64,000 nucleotides of DNA from Sphagnum compactum (GCA_965153455.1 OZ234494.1:17050001-17114000); one strand, 5' to 3'. Counted from the first letter of the stretch, positions 11,581 through 24,771 are shown. Program-made: numbers and translations. The notes: generated by a model from the letters alone, not told the origin.

Positions 11581-11880
11581 CAATGCTGGGTGGGTATCCT
11601 AAAAGAGGTGAAAATTGGTCAAGGTTTCAAGTCAATTTTCACCAATTTTGAAACATGTCTTTTGATTCTCACTGGGCTAAAAACTGGCCGTTTCAAACCC
11701 TTTCACATTGGAAGCAAGGTCAAAGTTTTAATAGTTAATAGGTCGAGATTCATAGGTAGGGTTAAAAGAAAAATAAATAAATAAGGTTTACTAAAAGAGG
11801 CACCATATAATCATTGCTTTTTCAGCAGCTTCTTTCTTAAATACAATATAGAAGATGTTGAATGTGCATAATGTGTGTTT

Positions 11881-11902
11881 ATGTGTGTGTGTGTGTGTGT
11901 TT
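11881..11902. repeat. (GT)n microsatellite
   Basis: About ten GT dinucleotides followed by a T run. A similar short (GT)n tract lies at 13803-13819. Confidence 0.85.
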
Positions 11903-12509
11903 TTTTGTTAATGTAACTAGATTATTTGTTTGATTTAGTTGAACTTAATTGTCAGTTGTTGTGCACTCCTAGTGTTTTTTGGCCCTTCTTTATTATGCAT
12001 TCTCAATATTCTTTGGCCTATCCTTTTTTAACTACCTATTAATAGACTACATGTTTAATCAACCACCAATTTTATAGACTACCAATTGACTAACTACTAG
12101 TCAACCAATATCCTAACCTATTGTAATGTTATCAGTCATATTTTGCAACTGGTTAGGTTCTATCATAGGTTAGGTTAAGTCACCTACTAGGTTCAGTAAC
12201 ATGTGAGGTTTTGTCACATGTTATAAAGTTGTGGGTAAAATTATCCCCCCTTAAAACTACATCTAATCCTTGAATGCTAGCTCTAAGTCTAATCATCTAT
12301 CTTTGTTTCTTCAACATGTTGATTCGCACTTCCTTCGATTGGTACAATACTAGTTGTCTCCATAGGTTGAGCATGGTTTAAAAGTTGAAAACTTTTTTCT
12401 TTTGTAGATTTTAGTTGAACATGTGTTTTTTCAAAGGTCATCATAGGCATAACAAATACCTCTTATGCATGAGGTGTGTTGGAAATCAAAGTGATTTTTA
12501 AACTTGCAC

Positions 12510-13215
12510 CTATCTAAGGTGGGGCAATGGTATGATAATAGGTAGAAATTCTAAGGATTCTAATCTACTATTAACCACAAGTGATAGTGTAACAATAGGT
12601 TTAGAAATAACCTCAATAAGTACAACTAAAGTTATAATAGGTAAAGGTATGATCTCTAAACATGTTCCTCCTCTAATTGGATTAATGAGTTTGGTGGTTC
12701 CAACAAGTTGCTCCCTTTGTTTAGATCTAAAGGTAGATGATGTTGCACATGTTGCCCTGGTACTAGTTCCAATTTCCATAAACACAAAATAGGGTGGTTC
12801 ATATTTGAAATCTAGAAAGATGGTTTGGTAAGCTTGCAACTCCAATTCCCAAACATGTTCATTAGTTCTGGCCAACTCCATGCTTTCTTGGATTTGCTTT
12901 TCTTTGAACTCTTACATTATTTGCCACCATTCTTTCCACTTGGGATTTTTATCCCCCAAAGCCTAATTCTACACTTTGAACAAAGTGTTGTCCAACAATA
13001 ATTCTACAAATTCTTTCAACCTGTTATACATCCTAACAGGTGGAACTTGAGTTGGTCTGCTCAACTATATCTTGGCCATCTCCAATTTGCCCTTCCAATC
13101 TTGGATTTGAACATTCAAGGCTTGAAGTTGTTTTTCTAGTTCAATGTTTGCAAGAACTAATTGTTCCTTTCATTCTTAGCAAGTTTGTTCCAAACTTGTT
13201 ATGGTGTTTTCCTAT
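12510..13215 (-). pseudogene. Decayed coiled-coil ORF, probably TE-derived
   Basis: One minus-strand frame reads as protein for about 230 codons but is broken by at least five stops. Upstream blocks are KEQLVLANIELEKQLQALNV, QIQDWKGKLEMAK, RMYNRLKEFVELLLDN and KNPKWKEWWQI. The last uninterrupted 123 codons continue with EFKEKQIQESMELART and AYQTIFLDFKYEPPYF. Heptad-like Leu spacing suggests a coiled coil. Family not recognised. It looks like a gag-like or accessory ORF of an old element because of its isolation and decay, but no flanking repeats or polymerase were found. Confidence 0.45.
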
Positions 13216-13419
13216 ATAGACCTTAGCATCTTGAGATTTGGCAATATCAACAACAGGATGCACAATGTCGAGGAGCTTCATGATGGTGGCATCAATGTCA
13301 CAACAGTAGGATATTGGTGCCTAGTAGATATGCATATTGCATAGATTTTGCAGTATGGAATGGTTTGGGTGGAAAGCTGAAAGCTAATGTGGTAGAATGC
13401 AGTGTTGGGCAGGTATCAA

Positions 13420-13795
13420 GCTGGAACCCGGGTATATAGACTGGTACTGGTATCAAAGAACCAATCAGACTGGTATGACCAGCCTTGAACTAGTACCTGC
13501 CTGGTAGTGACTTGAGGTAATACCAATTTGATACCAGGACTATATACGTCTTCACACTAGATGATACACTTGCCACTTATCAACCAAAAATTAGCCTTCG
13601 ACCTTAATGCCAGGACCAGGCTGGTATGAAAATTTGAAGATATACTTGCCACATACCAACCAAAAACTTTAGCCTTTGACCTTAATGCCAGAACCAGGCT
13701 GGTATGAAAGTTTTAAAAAGGATCCAATACCAAGTATCTGGCTGGTATGAAGAAATCTTGAAAAGATTCAGTACCAGCCCAACACTGGTAAGCTG
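13420..13795. repeat. Degenerate tandem repeat built on a CTGGTATGA / ACCAG motif
   Basis: Two 76-bp units start at 13568 and 13644, each with ACTTGCCAC, ACCAACCAAAAA or TCAACCAAAAA, TTAGCCTT, GACCTTAATGCCAG and ACCAGGCTGGTATGAAA. The flanks hold further CTGGTA, TACCAG and GGTATCAA words in both orientations, so the block can form local inverted repeats. Confidence 0.65.
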
Positions 13796-14683
13796 CTCCA
13801 CGTGTGTGTGTGTGTGTGCATGCAAGTCATGGCCATCATTCACATTGCACAGTTATAGCAGTTGTGAGGAAGTGAAGAGACACATTGAGCCAAAATCAGG
13901 AAACACCCAAAACACACATTATAGCCACCTAGGTACACAGAAAGACAAGCACAAACTCTTATCAAGCTTTCACTCATACAAACACCCTGCTTGATAAGAG
14001 TTTCCCAGCCACCATGTTAAGATTGATTCTATGTTTGCTTTCTATGACTTCCTTGTGACCTGCTTCATACATCAGATTGTGTTAAGTAGAGCTAGCTTAT
14101 AAGCCAGTTTTTTTTGGGTGGTTTTCATTGGGTTTAGACTTGCAAAAATCTAGCATCTGTAAGTATTAGTGTTTGTTCCTTTCTGGAGGATTTTGCAAGC
14201 TAATTTGCAAATTTTTCTAAGTTTTTTTGGTTGCGGATCTCTATCTATAATCACATCTCTCTTCATATTTCCATTCTGTTTGTCAGAAGGGCACTGAGTT
14301 TGGGCACGCAGAACCTGCCAGTATTCATTGGGTCTATAAATACAAAAGTAGCCAACTACACAGATATGATGATATTCATGAGTGCACTTGAGACATGGCA
14401 AGCTCTTGGATTGCAGCTGGGAGATTGACCCTTTTCTTTTGGGTTGTGAAAACTAACCGAATGGTATGTTATTTATGTTAATGAGTGAACCATTGCATAA
14501 TTCATATTAGTGCAATTGTGGACAGACTGCCCACTCCAATTGATGATTCTGTGAAGTTATTGTACTACAACCCAGTTTGAAAATCCTTTCATTAAATCAA
14601 TCAATCGCCTGTCAACCCTGAGAAAGAAAGATAGAAAGATAGAAAGAAAATATATGTGACAATAACACAAGACACAAGTTTGT

Positions 14684-14905
14684 ATGGCAAATAAGAAAGA
14701 CAAGATGGATGGCCGATTCGCATTGCAAGAACAACAAGATGCTAGCGGTGTGCTGTTCAGAAATTCCTTGAATAACCAAAAGAGGGGCTCTCAGCAGACT
14801 CCCTCCTCCGCTCCCAAAAATGCAAATCCTGGTAGTAAAATGAAAGCTGGAGGAGACAAGAGGCAGCTGCTCAACAACCATGATGAACGCTCCCCTTGGA
14901 GATGA
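14684..14905 (+). CDS. Small hydrophilic ORF of unknown function (73 aa)
   Basis: An ATG ORF with a polar, low-complexity protein (MANKKDKMDGRFALQEQQD at the start, QTPSSAPKNANPGSKMKAGG in the middle, NNHDERSPWR at the end). It stands out from the AT-rich surroundings by its more even base use. No family, membrane segment or motif recognised, and no intron partner seen. It could be a small gene, one exon of a larger gene, or chance. Confidence 0.22.
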   Translation: MANKKDKMDGRFALQEQQDASGVLFRNSLNNQKRGSQQTPSSAPKNANPGSKMKAGGDKRQLLNNHDERSPWR

Positions 14906-17670
14906 TTCCTTTTTTTGTAATGGAGGTGATATATTTTGTTGTGAGAGAAGAGAGGCAGACCCAAGACTTGTAACATGTAATCTCTCTAAAGTTCATTTGT
15001 GTTTCTTATTACTGGAAACATTTCCAGCAAAACCCAATTCAAGTCCAAATTGCAATCTACATTGTGGCAAACTAATAAGCCTCATTACTCTAAATTTTTT
15101 TATAACATTGTAAAAATACATGGCACACATATTGCACTACATTTCTTGTATCCAACCAACTATGGATATTCACAGCTTGTAAAATCATACCTCAATTGGG
15201 TTCACACACACACATAGCTGCATCACATCAGTACATGCTTGGTGCTTCAAAAGTAAGTCGCATTTTGGGTAACCAAAAAATCCAGGTTTCAGAACCAATG
15301 CAAAAATGGGTCCAAATGAAAGTTGTTGACAGCCATTTTTCCAGAGAATTTTTGAAATTTTTCATGACCATTTTGTGGGTGATCTCTATCGGTTTGCTGA
15401 AGAATTACAACAACAATAATAACTCATATACATGATATGTCATGTCATGTTGAGTTCCAAATAAAATGGCCAGTAGCATTATATGTCCCGAAAGTTTGTT
15501 TCTGAAGCTAAAAATGTGCAAACATTTTCCCACCCAAAAAGCAATCATCGAAAAGTTCCTAAACTTGTTTTGCAATCACAATAAGTTTATGTGTATATAG
15601 AGATAGAGAGAGAGAGAGAGAGAATAAGGTTATAACCTATTTTCAATAGTCTCAATTAAGAGCACAAGACATGCTGAAAGTTACTTCACAAAGTGTAGCT
15701 TGCATTCTCATGCAGTAATACTTTTTTGAAACAAAATTTGTCATTTTTCCAACAAAGTTTTTTGGAAAGTTTTTGTTTCTTCTAGTGTAAAATTTGACTA
15801 TTTTTTTGCTAGTTTTCACACCTAGAGGTTAGAGGCTTAAGCCAAGGAAGTGTGATGGTGAGTATTGAGGAATTGGGACATATCAACATATTTAAAGAAG
15901 ACATTGGAAGGGCGCATGTTTAGGGTAACACCCAACAACAAGCGCATTACCAAAGCTTTGACTCCATGTTATTGCACACTATCAATGACTAATTATTTGA
16001 TGGAAAAAATGAGTTGATTTTGTGACGATTAAGTTCCATTCGAATGAAAATATTGATTAATTATCATATATGGATGCTTTCAAACTAACCTCCAAAAGTC
16101 GAAAATTCGAAGAATTAAAAAGCAATACAAACTTTCAGAAATATTTCTTGACAAACAAATTATGGGAAAAATACCGGAAGGAGATCTTGAACAAGGTCCC
16201 ATATTGAGCTATGCCAAACCTCCTAGAAACACTCACTCCCTAAGGAACTCAACACATAATGCAATGACTTGGACAAGTTCTCACATGAGCTTAACTTCAT
16301 ATACAACATTCTTGCAAAGTTTAATTCTTGGAAAAATCAAATGACAATTATGTTTGCCATGCATTACAGTTTGTGACTTCTGCATTTTGCAAGTGCCTTT
16401 AGAGAGATGAACTTGCACCATATTGACATATTAATATTACCTATTTTTTAATTGTATTCAGCAGTTTTTTTTCGGGGAGGGAGCTGCATTGTATTTATTT
16501 ATTTATTTATTGGTGCAATGAACCTCTTTGATTCGCCCATCCAAGAAATAAATAAAAATAAAACATTGGGTACTCCTCAAAATAGAAGTATAGAATTGCT
16601 TCCCCTTGGCCAACATGTATACATTATCCAAGTTCAACTTTGGGAAAATTTTATAGAAAAAAAGTGTGGTGTTATTGGGAACATCTTCAAGAAAACATTG
16701 TGAAATTGGGGAACATGTTGGGAACATCACTTGGAACCACTTGGGAACATGGTGGGAACACAAGGAACACATGGTGGAAAACAATGGCCTTCTTGGGTGC
16801 ATGAAAATTCTATTCCTAAAACTTTTTGTTGCATTTTTGGCTTGGGGTAATGCCCTTCCTAACAACTTGCATACCTATTGGTGCCATTGCCACATTGAGA
16901 AGTAATCTTTGCATTTTCATAGGAAAATTTACAAGATGTTGAAGTATCAATCAATGTTTTTCTTGGTAGCAAATTTTTGTGTCTTGACCCAAAAAAAAGA
17001 ATATGGTGTTGTAGATCTTTTTTTTTAATTGGAAAAAAACAAGCAAAAAAATTCTTTTGGAGAACAATTACTGGTGAGATCCAATGGCAAACATTACTCA
17101 AAATTGAAATTATTCAAGCATAGTGCCACAAGGGTTAGGGCAAATTGGATAATCATGTTGCCTAATTATGAGCAATAGTAAGTGCCCATCTTGCAGAATC
17201 AAAGTAACAACATTTGCCTTTGAAAGGTACAAATGGATGTACATGTAAGGATGCTTGTTTTACAAATTTTGCGTCATTGTTGTTGTTCTTCTAAAAGTCA
17301 TCTCTTCTAACAAGAGAGAATGGTGCAAATGCATGATCAAAGGAAAAGGGCATGGGCAAAGATGATGGAGTAAATTCCTACTCATGGCAGCTTCCATTTG
17401 TGTCATTTTCCAATTGTATAAGTTGAAATTACAAGACATGAACAAACAAAGGGCATGGGCAAAGATGATGGAGTAAATTCAAATTGTGAATATGGTCACT
17501 TTGATTCCGGACGGATAAGGTCATTAATACTTCTTATATGGAGCATGTTCAATAATTGTCATATGATTCACAAGGTTATGGGGAATGATGATGATGAAAA
17601 AAAATTAGTATATCCATGGTATTCATTTTATAGCTAAACTTAATGCTCAAATTCAAGGTGCTAAAAATGT
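14906..17670. other. Intergenic AT-rich region
   Basis: No gene supported. Contents include (GA)n at about 15605-15622, a GGGAACA-type minisatellite at 16680-16775, and a 31-bp direct repeat (GGGCATGGGCAAAGATGATG and onward) at 17348 and 17451. The 3' exons of the minus-strand coiled-coil gene could lie here, but none could be placed. Confidence 0.4.
16680..16775. repeat. Short GGGAACA(T/C)-type minisatellite
   Basis: About seven irregular copies of TGGGAACAT- or TGGAACCAC-like words (for example TTGGGGAACATGTTGGGAAC). This explains the Pro- and Ser-rich minus-strand ORF over the region, so that ORF is not called. Confidence 0.6.
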
Positions 17671-17672
17671 TG

Positions 17673-19432
17673 TCAATGTAGTCGAAAGAAAAGGATTCCA
17701 ACTTGGTTTTGAAGATCATCTAATTGTGTAGCTTGTTGATTTTGTGTACTTCTGTGTTCATCAAGTTTAAGTCCTTGCTCATACATAAGCTTTTCCAAAG
17801 CCGATATCCTTGCAATAGCTAGTTCATGGTGAGCTTTGATTTTTCCATCAAATTCGATTCTTAATTTGTTCTCCAAGTTTTCCATGTCCACCTATGCAAA
17901 TGCAAGTGTTGAGTGATCAATTTTTGAGTATAAATCGGTAATCATCCTTATGGTCAATGATGTACAACACAACATTGAACTGTTTTAAATCAAAAAATTG
18001 AACCCATGGGTTTAAAAACCCTTGACATAATTTGTTAAGGTTAACACATTTGGGTAGGTACATTGTTCAAGACCCAACATAAAGTTTGTTTCCATAAGGC
18101 ACTATGACAACTTTATAGTTTTGGTATGTCATTTCTTCATGTGTTTTTATATGTCTTTTTGACCTAGATGATTTATGAATTTTGAGATTGCATACATTCT
18201 TGGATAAGGGTGTGCATTTGTGGATGATAAAAACTATTGATTAAATCCAATTCAAAATTCACCACATGAGAGTTTCATATAATAGTTCAAAAAATGCATG
18301 TGGTTATAATCTTAGAAATTGTGAACACAAGGTACAAAGATAATGATATATACAAGTGCAATGAATGCCCCAAGTTCATGGAACCACTAGAAACATGTTA
18401 AAAATTTCACAAAAAAAAGCTCTACATCTCCATTCTTTTTCGGAAGAGGAATATAATGTCAACAATTAGTCTTTACTTGGTGTTTTTGGTTTGAAAATGA
18501 AAAATATCTTAAATCATCAAACATATAGAAATAAGGAAATTACATTCAATTCCAAAACTATAACTCAATTGGTGTTTCAAAAAATTTAGGTTGTTTCTTA
18601 TGTCACATATCCATACCTCCCACATTTGGCACTTGTTGTATCCTAATGTGAACATTTTTCATCCCATGCATTGAAATTTGCAATTAATAGTTTTGCTCTT
18701 TTTCTGAACAAATTTTGACATCCCTACTGAAGGGGTATTTCCCCCAACTACTCACTCATTTGAGCTAACACCATCTTTTTTTAAATCTATTTTTTTTTCC
18801 AAAGCACAATTCTTTTTTTCATTTCATGCATTGAAAATTTTCAATGTTTTCTTTTACTCTTTTTTTTAAAACAAATTTTGACACCCCTACTGAAGGGGTG
18901 TTTTGCCCCACTACCCATTTGAGCTTAACACAATCACTTTTGAAGTCTAATATTTTCCAAAACACATTTCTTGGGGGGAAAAAATCATTTAAGGCATTGA
19001 AATTTTACAATGTATTGTTTTGCTTTTTTTTTTTTTTATAAACAAATTTTGAGATGGCTACTAGATATATGTGTTTTCCCCAAGCACCCATTTGAGCTTA
19101 ACACAATCACTTTAAAATCTTCAAGTTTCCAAAAACACACTTCCAATAAAACAATGAATTTCTTATTGTTATCTCTTTCTCATGCAAGCCTTTTGAGCAA
19201 ATCCTCAAAAGTAGGATTCTTTTCAAGTGCTAAAATGAAATTGCGAAAAAATTTATTGATTCTAAGGGAGAGAAGCTTCATAGATTTGCAACCATATATA
19301 TAATTCTAACAAGAAGAAAACTAGCACATAGTGCAAATGTGAGGATGAGAGGACTAGGAGACAAGTAAGTATTACCAAGCTTTCTAAATAGTGAACAAAA
19401 GAGAAAGACAAAATTAATGGAGGTGTTGAAAT

Positions 19433-19472
<40 letters not shown>

Positions 19473-19732
19473 AAATTAATGGAGGTGTTGAAATGAAAGA
19501 GAGAGAGCGAGAGAGAGAGAGAGAGTGTGTGTGTGTGTGTGTGTACTTGGATTTTGGTAGTTGTATCAAACAATGTATCCAATTTGTCAGCAACAAACTT
19601 TGCATATTCTGCAAGATTGGTTTGTATCTCTGAAGGAGGTGGTGGAGGAGGTGCAGCATCTGTCTCTAGATTGTCTGTTGTAGGAGAAGAAGCCTCTGAG
19701 CCTTCCTCCATTTCTGATTCCTCTTCTGCCAT
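17673..19732 (-). CDS. Acidic coiled-coil protein of unknown function (two exons seen)
   Basis: Exon 1 is complement(19547..19732), 62 codons. Exon 2 starts at complement 17891 (acceptor CATAG|GTG), and the phase-0 join is exact. Exon 1 opens MAEEESEMEEGSEASS, has a PPPPPP stretch at residues 28-33, then EYAKFVADKLDTLFDTTTKI. Exon 2 continues VDMENLENKLRIEFDGKI and ISALEKLMYEQGLKLDEH, a heptad-rich coiled coil ending near LDDLQNQV. The frame then meets a stop at 17673. The last eight codons (GILFFRLH) look unlike the rest and a GTTGGA donor precedes them, so the gene may continue into exons not found. Acidic head, Pro linker and coiled coil suggest a scaffold or cytoskeletal role, but that is a guess. 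The intron carries tandem repeats and GA/GT microsatellites, and a CT-rich tripled leader lies just upstream of the ATG. Confidence 0.6.
18660..19150. repeat. Three tandem units of about 160-166 bp inside the intron
   Basis: Unit anchors (GCATTGAAA) are at 18668, 18828 and 18994. Each unit then has TTTTGCTCTTTTT- or TTTTACTC-like text, AACAAATTTTGA, CTACTGAAGGGGT or a variant, CCCAT-TTGAGCTTAACAC and AATCAC. Units 2 and 3 are closer in the distal half. No coding frame. Confidence 0.8.
19437..19544. repeat. Duplicated (GA)n block grading into (GT)n
   Basis: GGAGGTGTTGAAATGAAAGA followed by (GA)n occurs twice (about 19420 and 19480), then (GT)n up to the splice donor of the coiled-coil gene. 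The GT run abuts the donor at 19546 on the minus strand. Confidence 0.85.
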
Positions 19733-19735
19733 TTT

Positions 19736-19863
19736 CTTCTTCTCTCTCTCTCTCTCTCTCTCTCTAACCCAAACTTCTAAATCCCTTCTCCCACTTTCTT
19801 CTTCTCTCTCTCTCTCTCTCTCTCTCTCTAACCCAAACTTCTAAATCCCTTCTCCCACTTTCT

Positions 19864-19900
<37 letters not shown>

Positions 19901-19935
19901 ACCCAAACTTCTAAATCCCTTCTCCCACTTTCTGA
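19736..19935. repeat. Three tandem (CT)n minisatellite units, unit about 62-66 bp
   Basis: Each unit is TTCTTCTTCTCTCT followed by (CT)n, then AACCCAAACTTCTAAATCCC and TTCTCCCACTTTC. The units start near 19734, 19796 and 19860. On the minus strand this is a GA-rich tract directly upstream of the coiled-coil gene's ATG, so it is probably 5' UTR or core promoter. GAGA-type sequences can recruit BPC factors in plants, which is inference here. Confidence 0.85.
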
Positions 19936-22900
19936 AGCTTTTTAAAAATTTGCATATAAGAAAAGTGCTCAACAAAATTTTTTTAATTAATTAATTAATT
20001 AATTATGTATTTATTTATTTTAAACTAGAGAAAAAGAGAGAGTGTAATACTACACTCTTTGAGTCAAAAGACACATCCTTTGAATTTACTTGTATGCTTC
20101 TTTATATTTCTAACTAGGTGTGAAAAGGGTTTTGGAGACCCTCAAATTTCATCTTAATGTGCTTAAATTTTATTTTTTTGGGGCAGGGCAGAAAAGGGGG
20201 TTGGGGTCCTAAGAAATGTGTATGCACTATGGAACAAGTCTCCATTAGGGCCCCTTCCACCTAGCCTAGGAACACATTGAGCCTGATAGTATATAGGACA
20301 TGGGTTGTATCTTTAGACCCTTCTGCCATTTGAGGGGCCCTTCACCGGGCTGGTAGGCTGAGTGTAGGCCTCCGAAAAGAGTGAAAGAGTCTAAAGATAG
20401 ACCCCTTCACCTGCATAAAGAAAACGTGAATTATTTTTTTCATTGCCCACACATGAATTGAGAAAAAAATGTGGAAATAAAGATGGAAAGAAAATAAGGT
20501 GCCTTCCGAATTATGGATGGCACCTTGACAATCGGGTGTGGGACCTTCCACTTCACAAAAGGTCCTTCTATGGCCACCTACTCCTTAACCTAGTGGGAAG
20601 GATCTTACACCTGTAAGGATGCATAGGTTCCCTCCCCTTCTTTAAAGGAGTAGGTGTAAGATCCCTCCTTTTTTCTAAGAGGGATTTTCATGGACATATG
20701 GTGCTCTCCAAAATACACTCACTATGAAATTTCTCCAATTGGTTTTACAATAATACCTATTCTTCAAGATTAATGTGCCAAAAGTGTGGGTGTAAAGCCC
20801 CCAAGGTGAGGGCATTCCCAAAATAAGGGGCCTAGGATGAGGTAATTTAGCCAAGTCCGGCCTTGCATTTTGAGAATGTGTCCTAACCCTCACCCTTGGG
20901 CTTTACCCATCACTAGTAAATAATGAGGCAAAAGGTTATCCATGAACCTAGACATGGGTAGATCACAAGGCATAGGAGGGTGAGGGTTCTACTCCTACTT
21001 CTTAATAAAATGCCCCTTAAAAAAATTAATTTCCTATAAAATTCTTTATGTTGATTTTCACCCAAATTTTCTTCTTCAAGCAATTATTTATGGCTATGAT
21101 GTTTCTTGGATTACATGATTTACTTAGGTTATTTATACATCCTTGATATTCTTTTTAGGTTGGGCATACTTCAACAAGTCTACTTTGTAGCCAATTTAGT
21201 ACCTCGTTCCATTCCCAAAGACCATATACTCTTTTTCTTTCGGAAAACAATTGGAAAACATCAAACAATGGACAAAAAATAGCAACACTTTCGAGCCCAC
21301 CAAATTGCAAAACAAAAACCTTGGTAGGTAGTAGGGAACAAGAAAATTGATTGCCAAATAATCAAAATATAAAAGGAGATGTTTCTATTTCAATTGAAAC
21401 ATTGTCCATTAAAGACATAATCTTAAGGCATGCACAATACAAGACTTTGATATTAAGCGCATTGGGGATGGACTTATGCCTCTTCCTTATGCCCTAGGTT
21501 GTGATTGCTTTTTGAGGTATATCGATTATGTATTGTTCACAAACATCCCCTAATGAACATGTAATTGTTGTAATAATATGCATTCACATCCACTTGAGAA
21601 AAGTTACGAGTTTTGGATGACTACATTCCTTGTTCCATTCAACCATTCGGATTTATTCATTGCAAGTTGTGGGGAGTGATGGTTCTTTACACCCAATTGA
21701 ATGGCACACTAAAGACTGATCAATTGACAATCATCCATAAGAAGATTTAGCCAAATTTGGATATAGATATCAAATATGAAGGTAGAATATTTAATTTAAA
21801 CCCCTTTTTATTTAGGCTACGTATTGGAATGTATTGTAATTGGTAATGAGGGGCTTTTTTTTTTTGAAAAAAAATCTTTGCAAGTGTTGAAATGACATAT
21901 TCATCTTTAAAGCAATGACAAAATTTGCCCCCAAAAAACATTGATCGATCGAAACCTTCAAAAATCACTTTATTTCTAGAGATTGTATTTTCAATTCCAC
22001 TTTCCATGTGAAATTTTGCCAAACAAAAGAATGTTGGTCGTAAACAAGTGAATCATCAGCAGTTATGGAATTAGATGTTTTTTTATTGACGACCCAAAAA
22101 AAATCTAATGTGAATAATTGCTCAAAGGATGTTTTTGGAAAATACACAAAATTTGCCATATATTGAAGGAAAAAAATTAAATTTTGCCAAATTTAGAAAT
22201 GAATTATGGTAGGTCACCAAAACTACACAAGATTGCAAAATATTTCTCATGTCCTCTCTAACCTCTACCCAAATTCGGCTCATTCCTCTTGTGGAAAGAA
22301 TATTTCACCCAATGACTTTGTTTGTAGTAAATTTTCATCATTTTGCGAAAAATGTTTCTTCAAACAATAATATTTTATAGCAAATTCCTTGTTTTTAAAA
22401 AAAATCAATAAGGACAAAAAAACTCAAAACATTTGCCCAAAATCATCTCAATTGGTTACAATATGAAAGGATAGTATGTAAGATTTTATATTTTCATACT
22501 TTCATAAATTCATCAAAGTTTGCTAAATATACTTTTGGACTATCGGCCTTTGAGCAACATCACAAAATTGAAAAAAAAAACCTTGAATCTAGACCTACTT
22601 GGCAAAATTGAAAAGAAACCTTGTATCAAACTAATGAATCTTGGGATTTATGTTTTATCCATTTTTTTTGGAAATGTATGATTATAGCCATGTTTTTTTT
22701 TCCAAATTGTACTTCTTTTGTGAATGATCAAATGAATCATACAAGTAGCACCATGATCGGATTAGGCTAACAATTTTCACTCTTGTGGTTATTCTAACAT
22801 TATAAGGGCCCTTATGAACCAACACTTGTTCCATGACATTAAACTTTAGTATTGAGGCTTCTACATGGCTTCCATTCAACATTATTTTTGGTAGCAAAAA

Positions 22901-24771
22901 TTTGCCAAAATGCATAAACAAGGGGTGAGCACAGACCTTTGTTAAAAAACTTGAAAGTTTTAGTTTTTCCCATTGGAATTCAACCATTGTGAGGTGTAGG
23001 AAACCAATTGTGCAACACACAACTTGGATCATAAGGATAGGATCATAAGTTCATTGTCATTTTGCTTCATGTTTCATAACTTCATATAGATCCATTCATT
23101 CATCTCTCCTTTACAATATCATTTATAGAAAGCTTGTATTTTTGTAAAAGTGCAATGCAGATGATCCTTTCACCCCCCATTCAAAAATAATGTTCTTTAT
23201 TGTACTCCGAAACAAATTAACAATGTGGCAATCAATCCTCTATTTTTTCATTTGCAAGAATGTTACATTTGAAAATTTCAATATGGACATCCAAATTGAT
23301 ATCCTTCTCATATGGTGGACAAGATAATTCTTCATTTAACCTTCTCAATGATTGGTTGAGTTGGTGGTACTAAAAATCATGGTGGGAAATAAGAATTTCA
23401 CTGTGGATCTAGCCATCTAGGTGGGACATTTGAAAACATTACAAGAAATTTTGTCCATACCAACTAGTTGCAACTTATGTCTAACTAAACAATTTTTGTG
23501 ACTTCTAATGTGATTGAGTACATGCAAGGTAAAGTGGTTCACTTTTTGTGTCACAAGTTAATTTTATAGGGGTGTTGTGATTGGAAGCTTCATTATTATG
23601 CACATATATTTCAATTGGATCTTAGGGACTTGGGTTTAAATTGTCAACTTCATTATAAAAATGAAGATATACATTGTTTTGCATAACTCATTAATACAAA
23701 ATTGTTATGGACTTTGGAAACTCAAAGTTTTGGACTTGTTGACTAGTGACAGTTTTTGTATATGGACTTCGAAACAATTAAAGTATTCATAGTATGTTAT
23801 ATAAGGAATTTGAATATGATGAATTTTTCTTGTAAAAACATAAATCTGAAAAGATTGACATCTTATGATTAATAGAAATTTTTTCATTGATTTTTAAATT
23901 GCATGAAAGTCCTTAAAAATCATAAAGTTCATAGCTACCTCAAATTAAGGTTTCCTAAGCTAGTTTTTTTTAAAGAAGCATAAAATAGGGACCCCAATAA
24001 AAGTTTGCTTATTTTTGAAAAATATCATCAAAATTGAGGGGTTTTTTAGTTTAATTAGTCCTTGACCCAGTTAAACCTATCAAATATGGAGTTTTTATCC
24101 TCAAGGTTATGAGCCATTTTACCTTGCATCTACTCGATTATTTTACATGGCACCACTGTTGTTAAAAATGAAATGACATGTCATTTTAGTGTTAGTCATC
24201 ATGTTAATGTCCATCTAAACACATTAATTTTTGTGTTGGTCTTAACGCATAGATCAACATTGTCACAATAAATGTTTTTGGAACAATTTTTATTGCTACT
24301 ATTTAACCATAATTATTGAAGTTGTATTTAATAACTTCATAATCAACACACATTGAGATCATTTCTCATGTCAAAATATGAATGGATTGGTATTTGGCCT
24401 GATATGTCACCCCTATCTAGCTTGCAACTAAACCTATCCATTTTCGATCACAAGTTATATCATGCCCTTGTTTAATGCAATCGAAAATGGACATAAGTTA
24501 GATAAACCATGCAATTACAACCCATGGTAAAAAGTATTTAAAATTGCATATTCAACTATAAAATGATTTTAAATCACATTTGTGATTATGATTTGGAGCT
24601 ATTATTAGTTTGAATGAAAATGAAAATGAAAAGTGCATTCAAGCTAACACATGTACATTTTGTGATTATGATGTCATATAGTCATAATTCAAGTTGAACA
24701 AAACACCACATATTTAGTCACTTGTGAACCACATTTTTTGAAATGAAAATCTTCAAAGTAGTCACATTGTC
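19936..24771. other. Intergenic AT-rich region without a recognised gene
   Basis: Nearly 5 kb of AT-rich DNA. It includes a (TTAA)n/(ATTT)n run at about 19982-20021 and a block from 21741 (GAAGATTTAGCCAAAT) to 21985 weakly similar to 61755-61935. ORFs here lack family similarity and coding-like composition. Confidence 0.45.
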
